This document shows, in pieces, positions 1-6,127 of a stretch of DNA of 10,914 nt. The first letter of the stretch is position 1. Every line of letters begins with the position of its first letter. This DNA comes from Candidatus Poribacteria bacterium (GTDB taxonomy: Bacteria; Poribacteria; WGA-4E; WGA-3G), in assembly GCA_009845505.1 (NCBI GenBank), contig VXZL01000634.1, positions 2,356 to 13,269 on the forward strand. The letters are read 5' to 3'. The notes beneath the pieces were generated by a model, which saw only the letters and a program-made list of their open reading frames with translations, made no database searches and had not been told where the DNA came from. The translations under genes and the position numbers were made by a program.

Positions 1-162
1 TTGGAGCATGGTGCGGATATAGAAGCAAAAGATATATTTGGGCATACCCCTTTACACCGAGCTATAGAGGAAAATGCCCATCCAACAGTGAAGATTTTGA
101 TTAGTTTCAAGAGTAAAACTTCGCTACATCGTGCAGTAGAGAACAATAGCAGGATTGCGTAA
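1..162 (+). CDS. Ankyrin-repeat protein, C-terminal end (5' truncated by window)
   Basis: The frame is open from base 1 to a TAA at 160-162 and gives 53 residues. It begins LEHGADIEAKDIFGHTPLHR, which matches the ankyrin consensus: the end of one repeat (LLEHGADIN), then the D-x-x-G-x-TPLHxA turn and helix of the next, followed by an HPTVKILI segment. A second, shortened TSLHRAVENN motif follows near the C-terminus and looks like a degraded or capping repeat. Ankyrin repeats bind protein partners, and nothing here shows which. The start and most of the protein lie left of the window. The gene converges on the truncated gene copy at 201-548, with 38 bases between the 3' ends. Confidence 0.75.
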   Translation: MEHGADIEAKDIFGHTPLHRAIEENAHPTVKILISFKSKTSLHRAVENNSRIA

Positions 163-200
163 AAACTGATGGAAAATCCGATGCATATTGGAAGATCGGA

Positions 201-548
201 TTAAAACCTCGCGTGCTGCGATTCCGCAGGCGCGCGGTATTCAACATCAAGATGTGGCGTCTCTAAACGGACCTGCCCCTCAAGGCGAGAAGTCAGGCAA
301 CTCTCCAATGCCCCACTCACTAACAACGTCCGTTCCGCGGGATACGGCGCGACACCCGTTTCAAAAAGTTCTTCAATCTTGGCAATCAAACACGCCGAAT
401 ACGTAACGTTCGGTGTCGGCGTTAAGAAGAACTGCGTGGACACCGGCACGGGTTCGTCCTTCAGTTTCGCGGCAAAGCAGTAATCTCGGACCGCACCGTT
501 GAGCATCAAAAGCACTGCTTTCAAACCATCGTTGTATTCAATGAAACA
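201..548 (-). pseudogene. Truncated 3' fragment of the GEHGEYP-family gene (copy of 1403-1750)
   Basis: This stretch encodes about 115 residues that align without a gap to the last 115 residues of the complete gene at 1403-2578. By hand alignment about 297 of 348 bases (85%) and 104 of 115 residues (90%) agree, and the two stop codons fall at the same aligned position. Similarity stops abruptly near 548, so roughly the first 276 residues of the family are missing, including the Rossmann-like part and the GEHGEYP motif. The frame stays open upstream to a TTG at 638, but those residues are unrelated to the family and overlap the promoter of the next TA pair. I therefore read it as a gene remnant, not a working gene. 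The frame has no stops or frameshifts, and most base differences are silent. Confidence 0.8.
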
Positions 549-583
549 CAGGTTTGGATGTCTTTGAGATACTGCTGATTGTT

Positions 584-612
584 TTGACAATTGGGTTTTT
601 GCATGATATAAT
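584..612 (+). promoter_or_regulatory. Sigma-70-type promoter for the PIN toxin/antitoxin pair
   Basis: TTGACA at 584-589 and TATAAT at 607-612 are separated by exactly 17 bases. TG at 604-605 also makes an extended -10 (TGATATAAT). Both hexamers match the bacterial housekeeping consensus perfectly. Transcription would start near 619, about 67 bases before the toxin ATG at 686. The motif is seen directly; its use by this host is inferred. Confidence 0.75.
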
Positions 613-622
613 AACTTTGTTG

Positions 623-640
623 GTTTGCTTATTGGCAAAC
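623..640. promoter_or_regulatory. Inverted repeat just after the TA promoter (candidate operator)
   Basis: GTTTGC (623-628) and GCAAAC (635-640) form a perfect 6-base inverted repeat with a 6-base spacer. It begins about 11 bases after the -10 hexamer, at the expected transcription start. Type II TA operons are commonly autoregulated by the antitoxin or the complex binding such a palindrome, so this is a plausible operator. It could instead fold as a short 5'-leader hairpin in the mRNA. Confidence 0.45.
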
Positions 641-685
641 GTCGTGCTTAACAACCTTGCTTCATGAGACACAGTTCGGACACGA

Positions 686-1162
686 ATGCAGAAACGTATC
701 TACATTGAGACGACAATTCCGAGTGCCTACTACACGTTGCGAATGGACGCAGGCTCGCTCGCTCGACAACGGTTAACTCGGCAGTGGTGGGAGGAATATG
801 CAAATCAATTTATTCTGACTTCCAGTATTGCTGTCGCTACCGAACTTAGGCGAGCGAGAAGCAAAGTAACGCAAGAGCGGCTTAAGTTACTTGAAGGTGT
901 TGAACTGTTCGCTAGTACCAACGAGATTCAGCGAATTGCACAAGTCTATATTGATAAGTTAATAATGCCTCAAGATCCGCTTGGAGACGCGCTTCACCTT
1001 GCAATTGCCTCGTTTCATAAAATTGACGCATTACTCACATGGAATTTAGCACATATTGCTAACCCGAACAAATTTGATTTCATTACGCAGATTAATCGTG
1101 AATTGGGATTACCGATGCCCTTATTAACAACGCCTCTGAATTATTTAGAAGGGACAATCTAA
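686..1162 (+). CDS. PIN-domain (VapC-like) toxin
   Basis: This is a 158-residue protein of the PIN-domain ribonuclease family, normally Mg2+-dependent RNA-cleaving toxins of type II TA systems. The N-terminus IYIETTIPSAYY carries an acidic residue (E8) where most VapC proteins have Asp. E53 lies in the TELRRA helix, and D101 in the strong family motif MPQDPLGDALHLAIAS (residues 94-109), with D97 beside it. The motif LLTWN (116-120) stands where many VapC proteins have T-x-D, so the last acidic position appears to be Asn, with D114 nearby. The length is usual for the family. The ATG at 686 has only a weak ribosome-binding site. The stop lies one base before the antitoxin ATG, so the two are surely cotranscribed, toxin first. 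Confidence 0.85.
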   Translation: MQKRIYIETTIPSAYYTLRMDAGSLARQRLTRQWWEEYANQFILTSSIAVATELRRARSKVTQERLKLLEGVELFASTNEIQRIAQVYIDKLIMPQDPLGDALHLAIASFHKIDALLTWNLAHIANPNKFDFITQINRELGLPMPLLTTPLNYLEGTI

Positions 1163-1163
1163 A

Positions 1164-1385
1164 ATGAAGAATGCTCACCTCATCAATAACGAAGAAATGA
1201 GCGAGGTCGTTAAGGAGGTTCGCGAAATACGCCATAAAATCTCTGCAGAATGTGGACATGATCTCGAACGGTTAATTGCTTATCACCGAGAAATAGAGAA
1301 GGAATTGCGGAAGTCTGGCAAATATAAGTTCGTCGAGTCTCCGAATGATAAACCTGAACCTTTAAAGACTGAAGCCGCGGATTAA
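1164..1385 (+). CDS. Antitoxin partner of the PIN toxin
   Basis: This is a 73-residue, highly charged small protein. Its core (about residues 10-57) reads as two amphipathic helices with EVVKEVREIRHKISAE and then GHDLERLIAYHREIEKELRK, ending in a Pro-rich acidic tail. From memory this pattern (EVxxIRxxISAExGHD-x-x-RL) is what accompanies this type of PIN toxin; it has no recognisable AbrB, ribbon-helix-helix or HTH DNA-binding motif. The ATG is one base after the toxin stop, and AGAAGGGA lies just upstream as a ribosome-binding site. It probably binds and neutralises the PIN toxin. Its stop lies 17 bases from the convergent stop of the 1403-2578 gene, with no terminator-like hairpin between them. 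Confidence 0.75.
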   Translation: MKNAHLINNEEMSEVVKEVREIRHKISAECGHDLERLIAYHREIEKELRKSGKYKFVESPNDKPEPLKTEAAD

Positions 1386-1402
1386 GAAAACTGCAAAGTC
1401 AA

Positions 1403-1750
1403 TCAACGCCGTGCATGCTGTGATTCCGCAGGCGCGCTATACACAACGTTAAGATGTGGCGTCTCTAAACGGACATGTCCCTCAAGGCGAGAGGTTAGAC
1501 AACTCTCCAATGCACCGCTCACCAATAACGTCCGTTCCGCGGGATAGGGCGCAATACCCGTTTCAAAGAGCTCCTCAATCTTGGCAATCAGACACGCCGA
1601 ATAAGTGACATTCGGCGTCGGCGTTAAGAAAAACTGCGTGGACACCGGCACCGATTTGTCCTTCAGTTGTGCAGCGAAGCAGTAATCTCGGACTGCACCG
1701 TTGAGCATCAGAAGCGTCGCCTTCAAACCGTCGTTATATTCAATAAAATA
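1403..1750. repeat. Right copy of a 348-base direct repeat (left copy 201-548)
   Basis: This is the 3' third of the complete gene at 1403-2578. It matches 201-548 at a constant offset of 1202 bases, without gaps and with about 85% base identity by hand count. At the inner end the last shared block is TATTCAAT (1736-1743 and 534-541), after which similarity fades. At the outer end similarity stops at the stop codon. The repeat pair brackets the PIN toxin/antitoxin cassette. Confidence 0.8.
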
Positions 1751-2578
1751 GGCAGACGGATTTTCAACGAGTCGGTAGATTTCGCCATTAGCAATCATAT
1801 CCTGCGTTCTGCCGTCTTCATCTGTTAAACCACACGGCGTATCACTTCTCGAAAGTGCTGCTTCCAATAATTCTATAGACCAGCGTCTGTCTTTCCCCGC
1901 CTCCCAGACAGCGTCACCCTCAATCAACTGCACCGCAGCGACTCCAGTTTCGCCGCCCTTTCGGCGTTCTACCATACACTGCATCGCCTCCAAGGCGTGA
2001 TAGTCCATCGGATCCGAACCGCCAACGCCTACCATAAGTGCCTCTTCTATTTCACATTCCAAGGGCAATTCAACATCCGGCAACCGCCACGTGACGGGCA
2101 ACGATGAACCTGCCAAAACCCCAAAAACGAGACGATGTCCATCGTCCACCATCTCTTTTGCTTTCTCAAAGCTGTAGGAGAGATGTTTATCGTTGTAGAT
2201 AGGCACGGCACGTCCATCTTCCTCAAAAACCTTGACGCACGCTTTGAAGAATTCATACCGTGGATAGAGGACTTGATCTTTCTCATTGCGTGGATATTCG
2301 CCGTGTTCACCGATGAGTAGCACGGCATCCACCGCAAGTTCATCACCCCCACATCGGAGTGCTTCAGCAATCGTAGGATAGACGGAGAAACCGAATTCTC
2401 TGGCACGGTCAAGGCTCTGATCGCCTTCCGGGTTCTGATCAACAAACAGCGAAACAACTTTCATATCCGGACGGTGCCATCTGCCCTCAGTCGGATAGCC
2501 AACAAGAAAACGGTCTGCAAAGTGTTGCGCGTGCGATAGATAACGATAAATCGTAGCAATAACTGCAATGCGTTTCAT
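1403..2578 (-). CDS. Unnamed GEHGEYP-motif family protein, downstream paralogue
   Basis: This 391-residue protein has no function I can name. It starts MKRIAVIATIYRYLSHAQHF and shows a beta-alpha pattern followed by YPTIAEAL and VDAVLLIGEHGEYPRNEK, with YPRYEFF just after. That order resembles the N-terminal Rossmann half of Gfo/Idh/MocA oxidoreductases, but the usual GxGxxG loop is absent. Later conserved blocks shared with the neighbouring paralogue are NDKHLS, AGSSLPVTWR, ALExxQCMVERRxGGE and, near the C-terminus, YNDGLK, TQFFL and YPxERTLL. There is no signal peptide, so it is probably cytoplasmic. A GGAGG at 2589-2593 inside the end of the upstream paralogue, 10 bases before the ATG, supports this start and implies translational coupling. 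Its 3' end is the right copy of the direct repeat. Confidence 0.8.
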   Translation of the reverse strand: MKRIAVIATIYRYLSHAQHFADRFLVGYPTEGRWHRPDMKVVSLFVDQNPEGDQSLDRAREFGFSVYPTIAEALRCGGDELAVDAVLLIGEHGEYPRNEKDQVLYPRYEFFKACVKVFEEDGRAVPIYNDKHLSYSFEKAKEMVDDGHRLVFGVLAGSSLPVTWRLPDVELPLECEIEEALMVGVGGSDPMDYHALEAMQCMVERRKGGETGVAAVQLIEGDAVWEAGKDRRWSIELLEAALSRSDTPCGLTDEDGRTQDMIANGEIYRLVENPSAYFIEYNDGLKATLLMLNGAVRDYCFAAQLKDKSVPVSTQFFLTPTPNVTYSACLIAKIEELFETGIAPYPAERTLLVSGALESCLTSRLEGHVRLETPHLNVVYSAPAESQHARR

Positions 2579-2582
2579 GCGC

Positions 2583-3776
2583 TTAGGTCCTCCAAAAGGT
2601 TGACGTTTCGGTGGATTGATAGGCGATGTCTAAATGGAGTGTCTCCTGTCGTGTGCCTTCGGCAAAGAGACTGTCAACGCCTGCTGCGACAAGGCCCGTC
2701 GTTAACAACGTGCGTTCAACCGGATAGGTTGCCTTGCCTGTTAGGAACATCTGTTCGATGTTGTGAACCAGTGGCGAAAAGAAGTTCGCCAACGTCGTCC
2801 GTGCGGGCGGCATCGGGAGATACATCTGTGTTGAAAGGATCTCATCGTCCGACCCGATATAGGCGGCAAAGTTGAAGTCCTGCACCAATCCGTTCATCAG
2901 AATCATCGTAGATTTCAAGCCATCGTTGTGTTCATATTGATAGGCGATCGGATCTTTCACAATCTCCTTCAATTCGTCGATATTTGGAAACGGATTGTTA
3001 AAACCGGGACGCGAAGGTGTAAGTGTATGGCTCCGACAGAGTGCACTCTCAAAAAGTTCACGTGACCAGCGTTCAGTGTGGTGTGCTTCCCAGAACGCAT
3101 CGCCGCGGTATGCCTGCAGCCATTTGACACCGCTCTCGCCGCCTTCGCGCCGTTCCACCATACACTGTAAAGTCTCCAGGGCGTGGAAATCGTAACTATC
3201 CACGCCACCGTAACCAACGCATACCGCTTCGGATACCGATACACCAAGCGGCATGTCGATAGACGGCGTGCGCCACGTAACCGGTAGTGAGGAACCTGCC
3301 ATGAATGCGAAGTCCATGTTTTGAAAGATGTCGTACATCTCTCTCGCCCACTCCCAATTCCATGAGAGGTGTTTATCATTGAAGGCTGGCACCCCGCGCC
3401 CACTCCGTTCAAACACTTCAGCCATCTGCTTGAAATGCTCATAGCGCGGATAGAGGCGTTGTCCTTTTTCGTTGGTTGGATATTCACCGTGTTCACCAAT
3501 GAGTAGCACACCGTCAACAGCCAATTCCTCGCCGCCAAGGGTGAGTGCTTCCGCTATTGTCGGATACCCCTTTACGGATGGGAAACGTTCCAATCGGTCG
3601 CGACTGAGGTCGTTGTCATTGACCTGTTCGACGTGGAGGGAGACGAGATCCATTGGCGGGTGGTGGTGTCGGCTGTTCCAGCCGTAGCCTTCCAAGAATC
3701 GGTCGACGATGTGCTGGGCGTGTGCGTATTTGTGATAGATTGTCGCAATCGCTGCGATTTTGGGCCGTGTTGTCAT
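2583..3776 (-). CDS. Unnamed GEHGEYP-motif family protein, upstream paralogue
   Basis: This is a tandem paralogue of the 1403-2578 gene, 397 residues from the chosen start. Shared blocks are IATIY, HAQH-x-x-DRFL, YPTIAEAL, LLIGEHGEYP-x-NEKGQ, RLYPRYEHFK, NDKHLS, AGSSLPVTWR, CMVERREGGESGV, HNDGLKS and YPVERTLL. The two proteins clearly diverged long ago, unlike the close copy at 201-548. An in-frame ATG at 3806 would add ten residues. I prefer the ATG at 3776 because it aligns with the paralogue's N-terminus and has AAGGGG at 3781-3786. The pair may act as two subunits or on two related substrates, which is inference only. It lies 58 bases after the mazF stop, so it may be read from the mazEF promoter as well. 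Confidence 0.8.
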   Translation of the reverse strand: MTTRPKIAAIATIYHKYAHAQHIVDRFLEGYGWNSRHHHPPMDLVSLHVEQVNDNDLSRDRLERFPSVKGYPTIAEALTLGGEELAVDGVLLIGEHGEYPTNEKGQRLYPRYEHFKQMAEVFERSGRGVPAFNDKHLSWNWEWAREMYDIFQNMDFAFMAGSSLPVTWRTPSIDMPLGVSVSEAVCVGYGGVDSYDFHALETLQCMVERREGGESGVKWLQAYRGDAFWEAHHTERWSRELFESALCRSHTLTPSRPGFNNPFPNIDELKEIVKDPIAYQYEHNDGLKSTMILMNGLVQDFNFAAYIGSDDEILSTQMYLPMPPARTTLANFFSPLVHNIEQMFLTGKATYPVERTLLTTGLVAAGVDSLFAEGTRQETLHLDIAYQSTETSTFWRT

Positions 3777-3834
3777 TTTTCCCCTTTGGACTTCATAGTG
3801 ATTCATCGCTCTTTCTGCAATCTTAATAAAAGCA

Positions 3835-4224
3835 TCACCAAATTTTTACAAGTTTTCCAACTATTTGCAAAACTTGGATTATCGTTGCATCTGGCATGTC
3901 CCCTGCGTACTTGACGCGTCTTTCCCACCAATCCAGACTCTTAATGTGATCGGCTTGGATGACTCCGGTGAGTTCAAGAATGCCAGTGTTATCCCTATTG
4001 CGAATTTCTACCCCTGGAGGGATCGCTACATCAAGGTCTACACGATAAGGCTTCCGACTCGTTGTAATGGGACACATAATCGCCAGCCACAATCTGCGAT
4101 TGTAGAGTTCTTCAGATAGGACAAGGGCCGGACGCTCTTTTGCTTGCTCGTGTCCTGCTTGTGGATTGAAGTCAATCCACACTACGTCACCATGTCGTGG
4201 AACGTACATAGTTAATCTCACCAT
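3835..4224 (-). CDS. MazF/PemK-family toxin
   Basis: This 129-residue protein has the hallmark MazF/PemK layout: RHGDVVWIDFNPQAGHEQ (10-27), ERPALVLS (30-37), MCPITTS (50-56), IQADHIKSLDW (89-99) and a C-terminal amphipathic helix. Family knowledge makes it an mRNA-cleaving endoribonuclease; the catalytic Arg and Thr correspond to R31 and T54 or T55. The ATG at 4224 overlaps the mazE stop by 7 bases. A second ATG at 4209 gives MYVPRHGD, a frequent family N-terminus, and could be the true start. It is translationally coupled to the upstream mazE-like gene. No residue needed for activity appears to be missing. Confidence 0.9.
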   Translation of the reverse strand: MVRLTMYVPRHGDVVWIDFNPQAGHEQAKERPALVLSEELYNRRLWLAIMCPITTSRKPYRVDLDVAIPPGVEIRNRDNTGILELTGVIQADHIKSLDWWERRVKYAGDMPDATIIQVLQIVGKLVKIW

Positions 4225-4469
4225 ACTTCTTTGCCTACTGGCGGTCCCGTATTGACTTCAGCGGAGGCACAGGGTTCTGGTTCTCTGGTTGTAGGTTCTG
4301 GTACTTTAGCTAAGAGTTCCTCTAATGTATAATTCGGAGGCGGCACGGGTCCCCGCCGTTCTTTCTTGGGTGGAATGTTGCTGTTTGGTGTTTCAACCTT
4401 ATCGCTCCATAGGTCGAGTTTTGGCTCCTTGCTTGTAATTTTCGCGGGTGGACAATTCGATTTTTTCAT
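4218..4469 (-). CDS. MazE-type antitoxin lacking a recognisable AbrB domain
   Basis: This is an 83-residue protein directly upstream of and overlapping the MazF toxin gene. The C-terminal part carries the typical MazE toxin-binding tail: YTLEELLAKV (47-56) and NTGPPVGKEVW (73-83). The N-terminal 46 residues are Pro/Lys-rich and low in complexity, with no sign of the SpoVT/AbrB swapped-hairpin DNA-binding domain (no KWGNS-x-x-RIP-like motif). A GGGAAAGGGG ribosome-binding site lies a few bases before the ATG, which supports this start. I looked upstream in the other frames and saw no broken AbrB segment. It should still neutralise MazF but may not bind DNA in the usual way. The call rests on the tail motif and its position. 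Confidence 0.8.
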   Translation of the reverse strand: MKKSNCPPAKITSKEPKLDLWSDKVETPNSNIPPKKERRGPVPPPNYTLEELLAKVPEPTTREPEPCASAEVNTGPPVGKEVW

Positions 4470-4540
4470 GAGTTAGCCCCTTTCCCATCCTCTGGCGGCG
4501 TGCTATTGTTTTGCAGTGAGAATAAATATGTCGCAACTTG

Positions 4541-4555
4541 TGTTGTAGTATAACA
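4541..4555 (-). promoter_or_regulatory. Extended -10 promoter and overlapping palindrome upstream of mazEF
   Basis: On the minus strand TGTTATACT (4555-4547) is an extended -10 element (TGN plus TATACT). No good -35 hexamer lies 17 bases upstream (TTCCTT). The same bases form a 15-base imperfect palindrome, TGTTGTAGTATAACA, with six of seven arm positions paired. A repressor bound there would cover the -10. The promoter is about 75 bases upstream of the mazE ATG. Confidence 0.45.
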
Positions 4556-4672
4556 ATATCACAATTCTGAAGGAAAACGCAATGTTTTTCGGTTTTCGGT
4601 TGATTGTTGGTGTTCAGGTCATTGTACTTTCAGCGGTCAATGGATAGTATCCAAACTTACGAACTTTGACAA

Positions 4673-4730
4673 GGACGGACTTTCCTCCCTCACCTGAGGA
4701 CATGGACTTCCAGTCCGTAAATTTTATAAT
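4673..4730. other. Intergenic segment with nested inverted repeats
   Basis: This lies in the 281-base space between mazE and the secreted-protein gene. ACGGAC (4675-4680) pairs with GTCCGT (4713-4718). Inside are CCTC-ACCT-GAGG (4688-4699) and GGACT-TCC-AGTCC (4704-4716). The last hairpin shares bases with the outer stem, so the two folds exclude each other. There is no T-tract after a hairpin on the minus strand, so it is not a classic Rho-independent terminator for the gene ending at 4751. It may be a repeat element or leader structure. The rest of the gap shows nothing I recognise. Confidence 0.35.
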
Positions 4731-4750
4731 AATGCGGCACAAGAATCTGC

Positions 4751-5242
4751 CTACGGCGACGGTATTGTAGAATCGACATTTAGCGGCTTCTCAATGAGTA
4801 CAACCGGTGCTTGGCAACAATCACAATTCCCCGGAGCAACGGCGCGGATGTAGCACGTATCGCAGTAGTAGTAGAGTTCATGTACAACACCATTCTTAAT
4901 GGAAGAGAATCGGATAACCTCCAGCAGTTGCGTATTTGGAAAGACGCGACCGTTGATAATTAGGTCTTTCTCATGCAGTCGCTCGTCAACAAAGAATGCC
5001 TCAGCTAACGATGTACGCAAAAGCGTGTAGTATTTGCCTGCCTCCGTCTTGACCCCATATAAATGCGGATGGGTTTTAAAGCGTTCTACATTGTAGTGCG
5101 TGTGCATCTCTTCCGCTAAGCAGACAATATTTCCTCGGAGTTCAACTTCCTTTGGTTTTTGCTCTTCCGTTGGCGGTGTGGCTCCGCTCATCAATAGACT
5201 CAAGATGATGAGAAAGGGAACCAATATTTGAAAATTACGCAT
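4751..5242 (-). CDS. Small secreted Cys-rich protein of unknown function
   Basis: This is a 163-residue protein. Residues 1-20 (MRNFQILVPFLIILSLLMSG) are a clear Sec signal peptide; there is no Cys at the cleavage point, so it is probably not a lipoprotein. Near the C-terminus five cysteines are clustered as CDTC (127-130) and C-x-CC (140-143), in the context YYYCDTC...PGNCDCCQAPVVL. This suggests a metal-binding or disulfide knuckle. C41 lies apart. The frame is open upstream to 5404, but the ATG at 5242 has a perfect AGGAGG (5249-5254) six bases ahead and opens directly with the signal peptide, so I chose it. It overlaps the dioxygenase stop by 8 bases and ends the operon. It probably acts outside the cytoplasmic membrane; no function is known to me. 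Confidence 0.75.
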   Translation of the reverse strand: MRNFQILVPFLIILSLLMSGATPPTEEQKPKEVELRGNIVCLAEEMHTHYNVERFKTHPHLYGVKTEAGKYYTLLRTSLAEAFFVDERLHEKDLIINGRVFPNTQLLEVIRFSSIKNGVVHELYYYCDTCYIRAVAPGNCDCCQAPVVLIEKPLNVDSTIPSP

Positions 5243-6119
5243 CGTTTGCCTCCTTCTTTGCCCAGCGATTTGGACCCGGTCCGGGTTGGTGTTCATCGCG
5301 AACCCGTTTAAATTCCTCAGGCGTGGTAACAACATCTTCAGGGCGTAGCCGACTCCGCGCGAGAAATCCTGCTTCCGGTTGATAACCGGTCGGTTTCGCG
5401 GCATCCTGATAGCGCGAATCTACGCTCCATCTAACTTGATGGCTAACGTTCGGAATGGAGCGGTGCGGCGTGAGGTTAGTAAGCAGGAGGACACTGCCGA
5501 ACTTGACAGGAACCACAACCGGATCGACTTCGGGTAATGCATCATCCGGTATTTCAAGATAAAAACGTTCAGAATGACGATGTCGGAACACGCCGTCCCG
5601 ATGAGCGTGCGGGATGACTTCCATGCATCCGTTCTCAACAGTCGCATCTATCAGTGGGATCCAGATTGTGAGTTGTAAAACCGAGTCACATTTAGGCTCC
5701 ATATAACCCGCGTCCTGATGCCATGGGACGAGCGTGCGATCGTGCTCAGGGAGTTTTGGGCGGACTCGGTATGCCGGATGACACATAATCTCCGGTCCGA
5801 CAAGCGATTCGGCAATGTCCAGCAGTTTCGGATTGATGAGGAGGTCAAAGAGGGCTGGACCCGTGTGTGCACCGCTAAACACTTTCTGAAACACAGTCGG
5901 AGATTGCGCTGTAATTTTTGCCAGACGCGTGTCGAAGCCTTCCGTTTTGAACTCAGCGTCGATTTCGCCTGCAGCATACAGCTCTGCTGCGCCGGTATCG
6001 ACAATTTCTTCAAACTCGGCGATGAGCGGATTGAGGTCCTCTGGAGCAAGCGCATCTTCGAGTAACAGGTAGCCGTTTTCGTTAAAATCTTGGATTTGAG
6101 AGTCGGTTAGTACTTTCAT
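5235..6119 (-). CDS. Phytanoyl-CoA dioxygenase (PhyH) family oxygenase
   Basis: This 294-residue Fe(II)/2-oxoglutarate-dependent oxygenase has the family's usual length. The N-terminus has LTDSQIQDFNENGYLLLEDAL, typical of PhyH proteins. The iron-binding triad is visible as HQD (H134, D136) within PWHQDAGYM and H219 within TNLTPHRSIPN; R230 in VRWSVDSRYQ is the expected 2-oxoglutarate carboxylate ligand. NGCMEVIPHAHRDG (163-176) is another family block. Such enzymes hydroxylate diverse small molecules, and the substrate cannot be read from the sequence. The ATG lies 8 bases after the VOC gene stop with only a weak ribosome-binding site (AAGATAG), so it probably depends on coupling. Its end overlaps the secreted-protein gene. 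Confidence 0.9.
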   Translation of the reverse strand: MKVLTDSQIQDFNENGYLLLEDALAPEDLNPLIAEFEEIVDTGAAELYAAGEIDAEFKTEGFDTRLAKITAQSPTVFQKVFSGAHTGPALFDLLINPKLLDIAESLVGPEIMCHPAYRVRPKLPEHDRTLVPWHQDAGYMEPKCDSVLQLTIWIPLIDATVENGCMEVIPHAHRDGVFRHRHSERFYLEIPDDALPEVDPVVVPVKFGSVLLLTNLTPHRSIPNVSHQVRWSVDSRYQDAAKPTGYQPEAGFLARSRLRPEDVVTTPEEFKRVRDEHQPGPGPNRWAKKEANDA

Positions 6120-6127
6120 AATCTATC

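Noticed and set aside
549..638. Upstream extension of the 201-548 fragment to a TTG at 638, making a 145-residue gene
   Set aside because: The added residues are unrelated to the family and come from the promoter/operator region of the TA pair. No ribosome-binding site supports the TTG.
1386..1402. Terminator between the convergent antitoxin and GEHGEYP-family gene
   Set aside because: There are only 17 bases, with no hairpin or T-tract.
2047..2457. 136-codon open frame on the minus strand
   Set aside because: It is an out-of-frame shadow of the downstream GEHGEYP-family gene with no motif of its own.
2969..3538. 189-codon open frame on the minus strand
   Set aside because: It is out of frame within the upstream GEHGEYP-family gene and gives a composition without recognisable motifs.
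4666..4730. TTGACA (4666) and TATAAT (4725) as a plus-strand promoter
   Set aside because: The hexamers are 53 bases apart, far too distant, and no plus-strand gene follows.
5243..5404. N-terminal extension of the secreted-protein gene
   Set aside because: It lies wholly inside the dioxygenase gene, and would bury a clear signal peptide and a perfect AGGAGG site that start at 5242.
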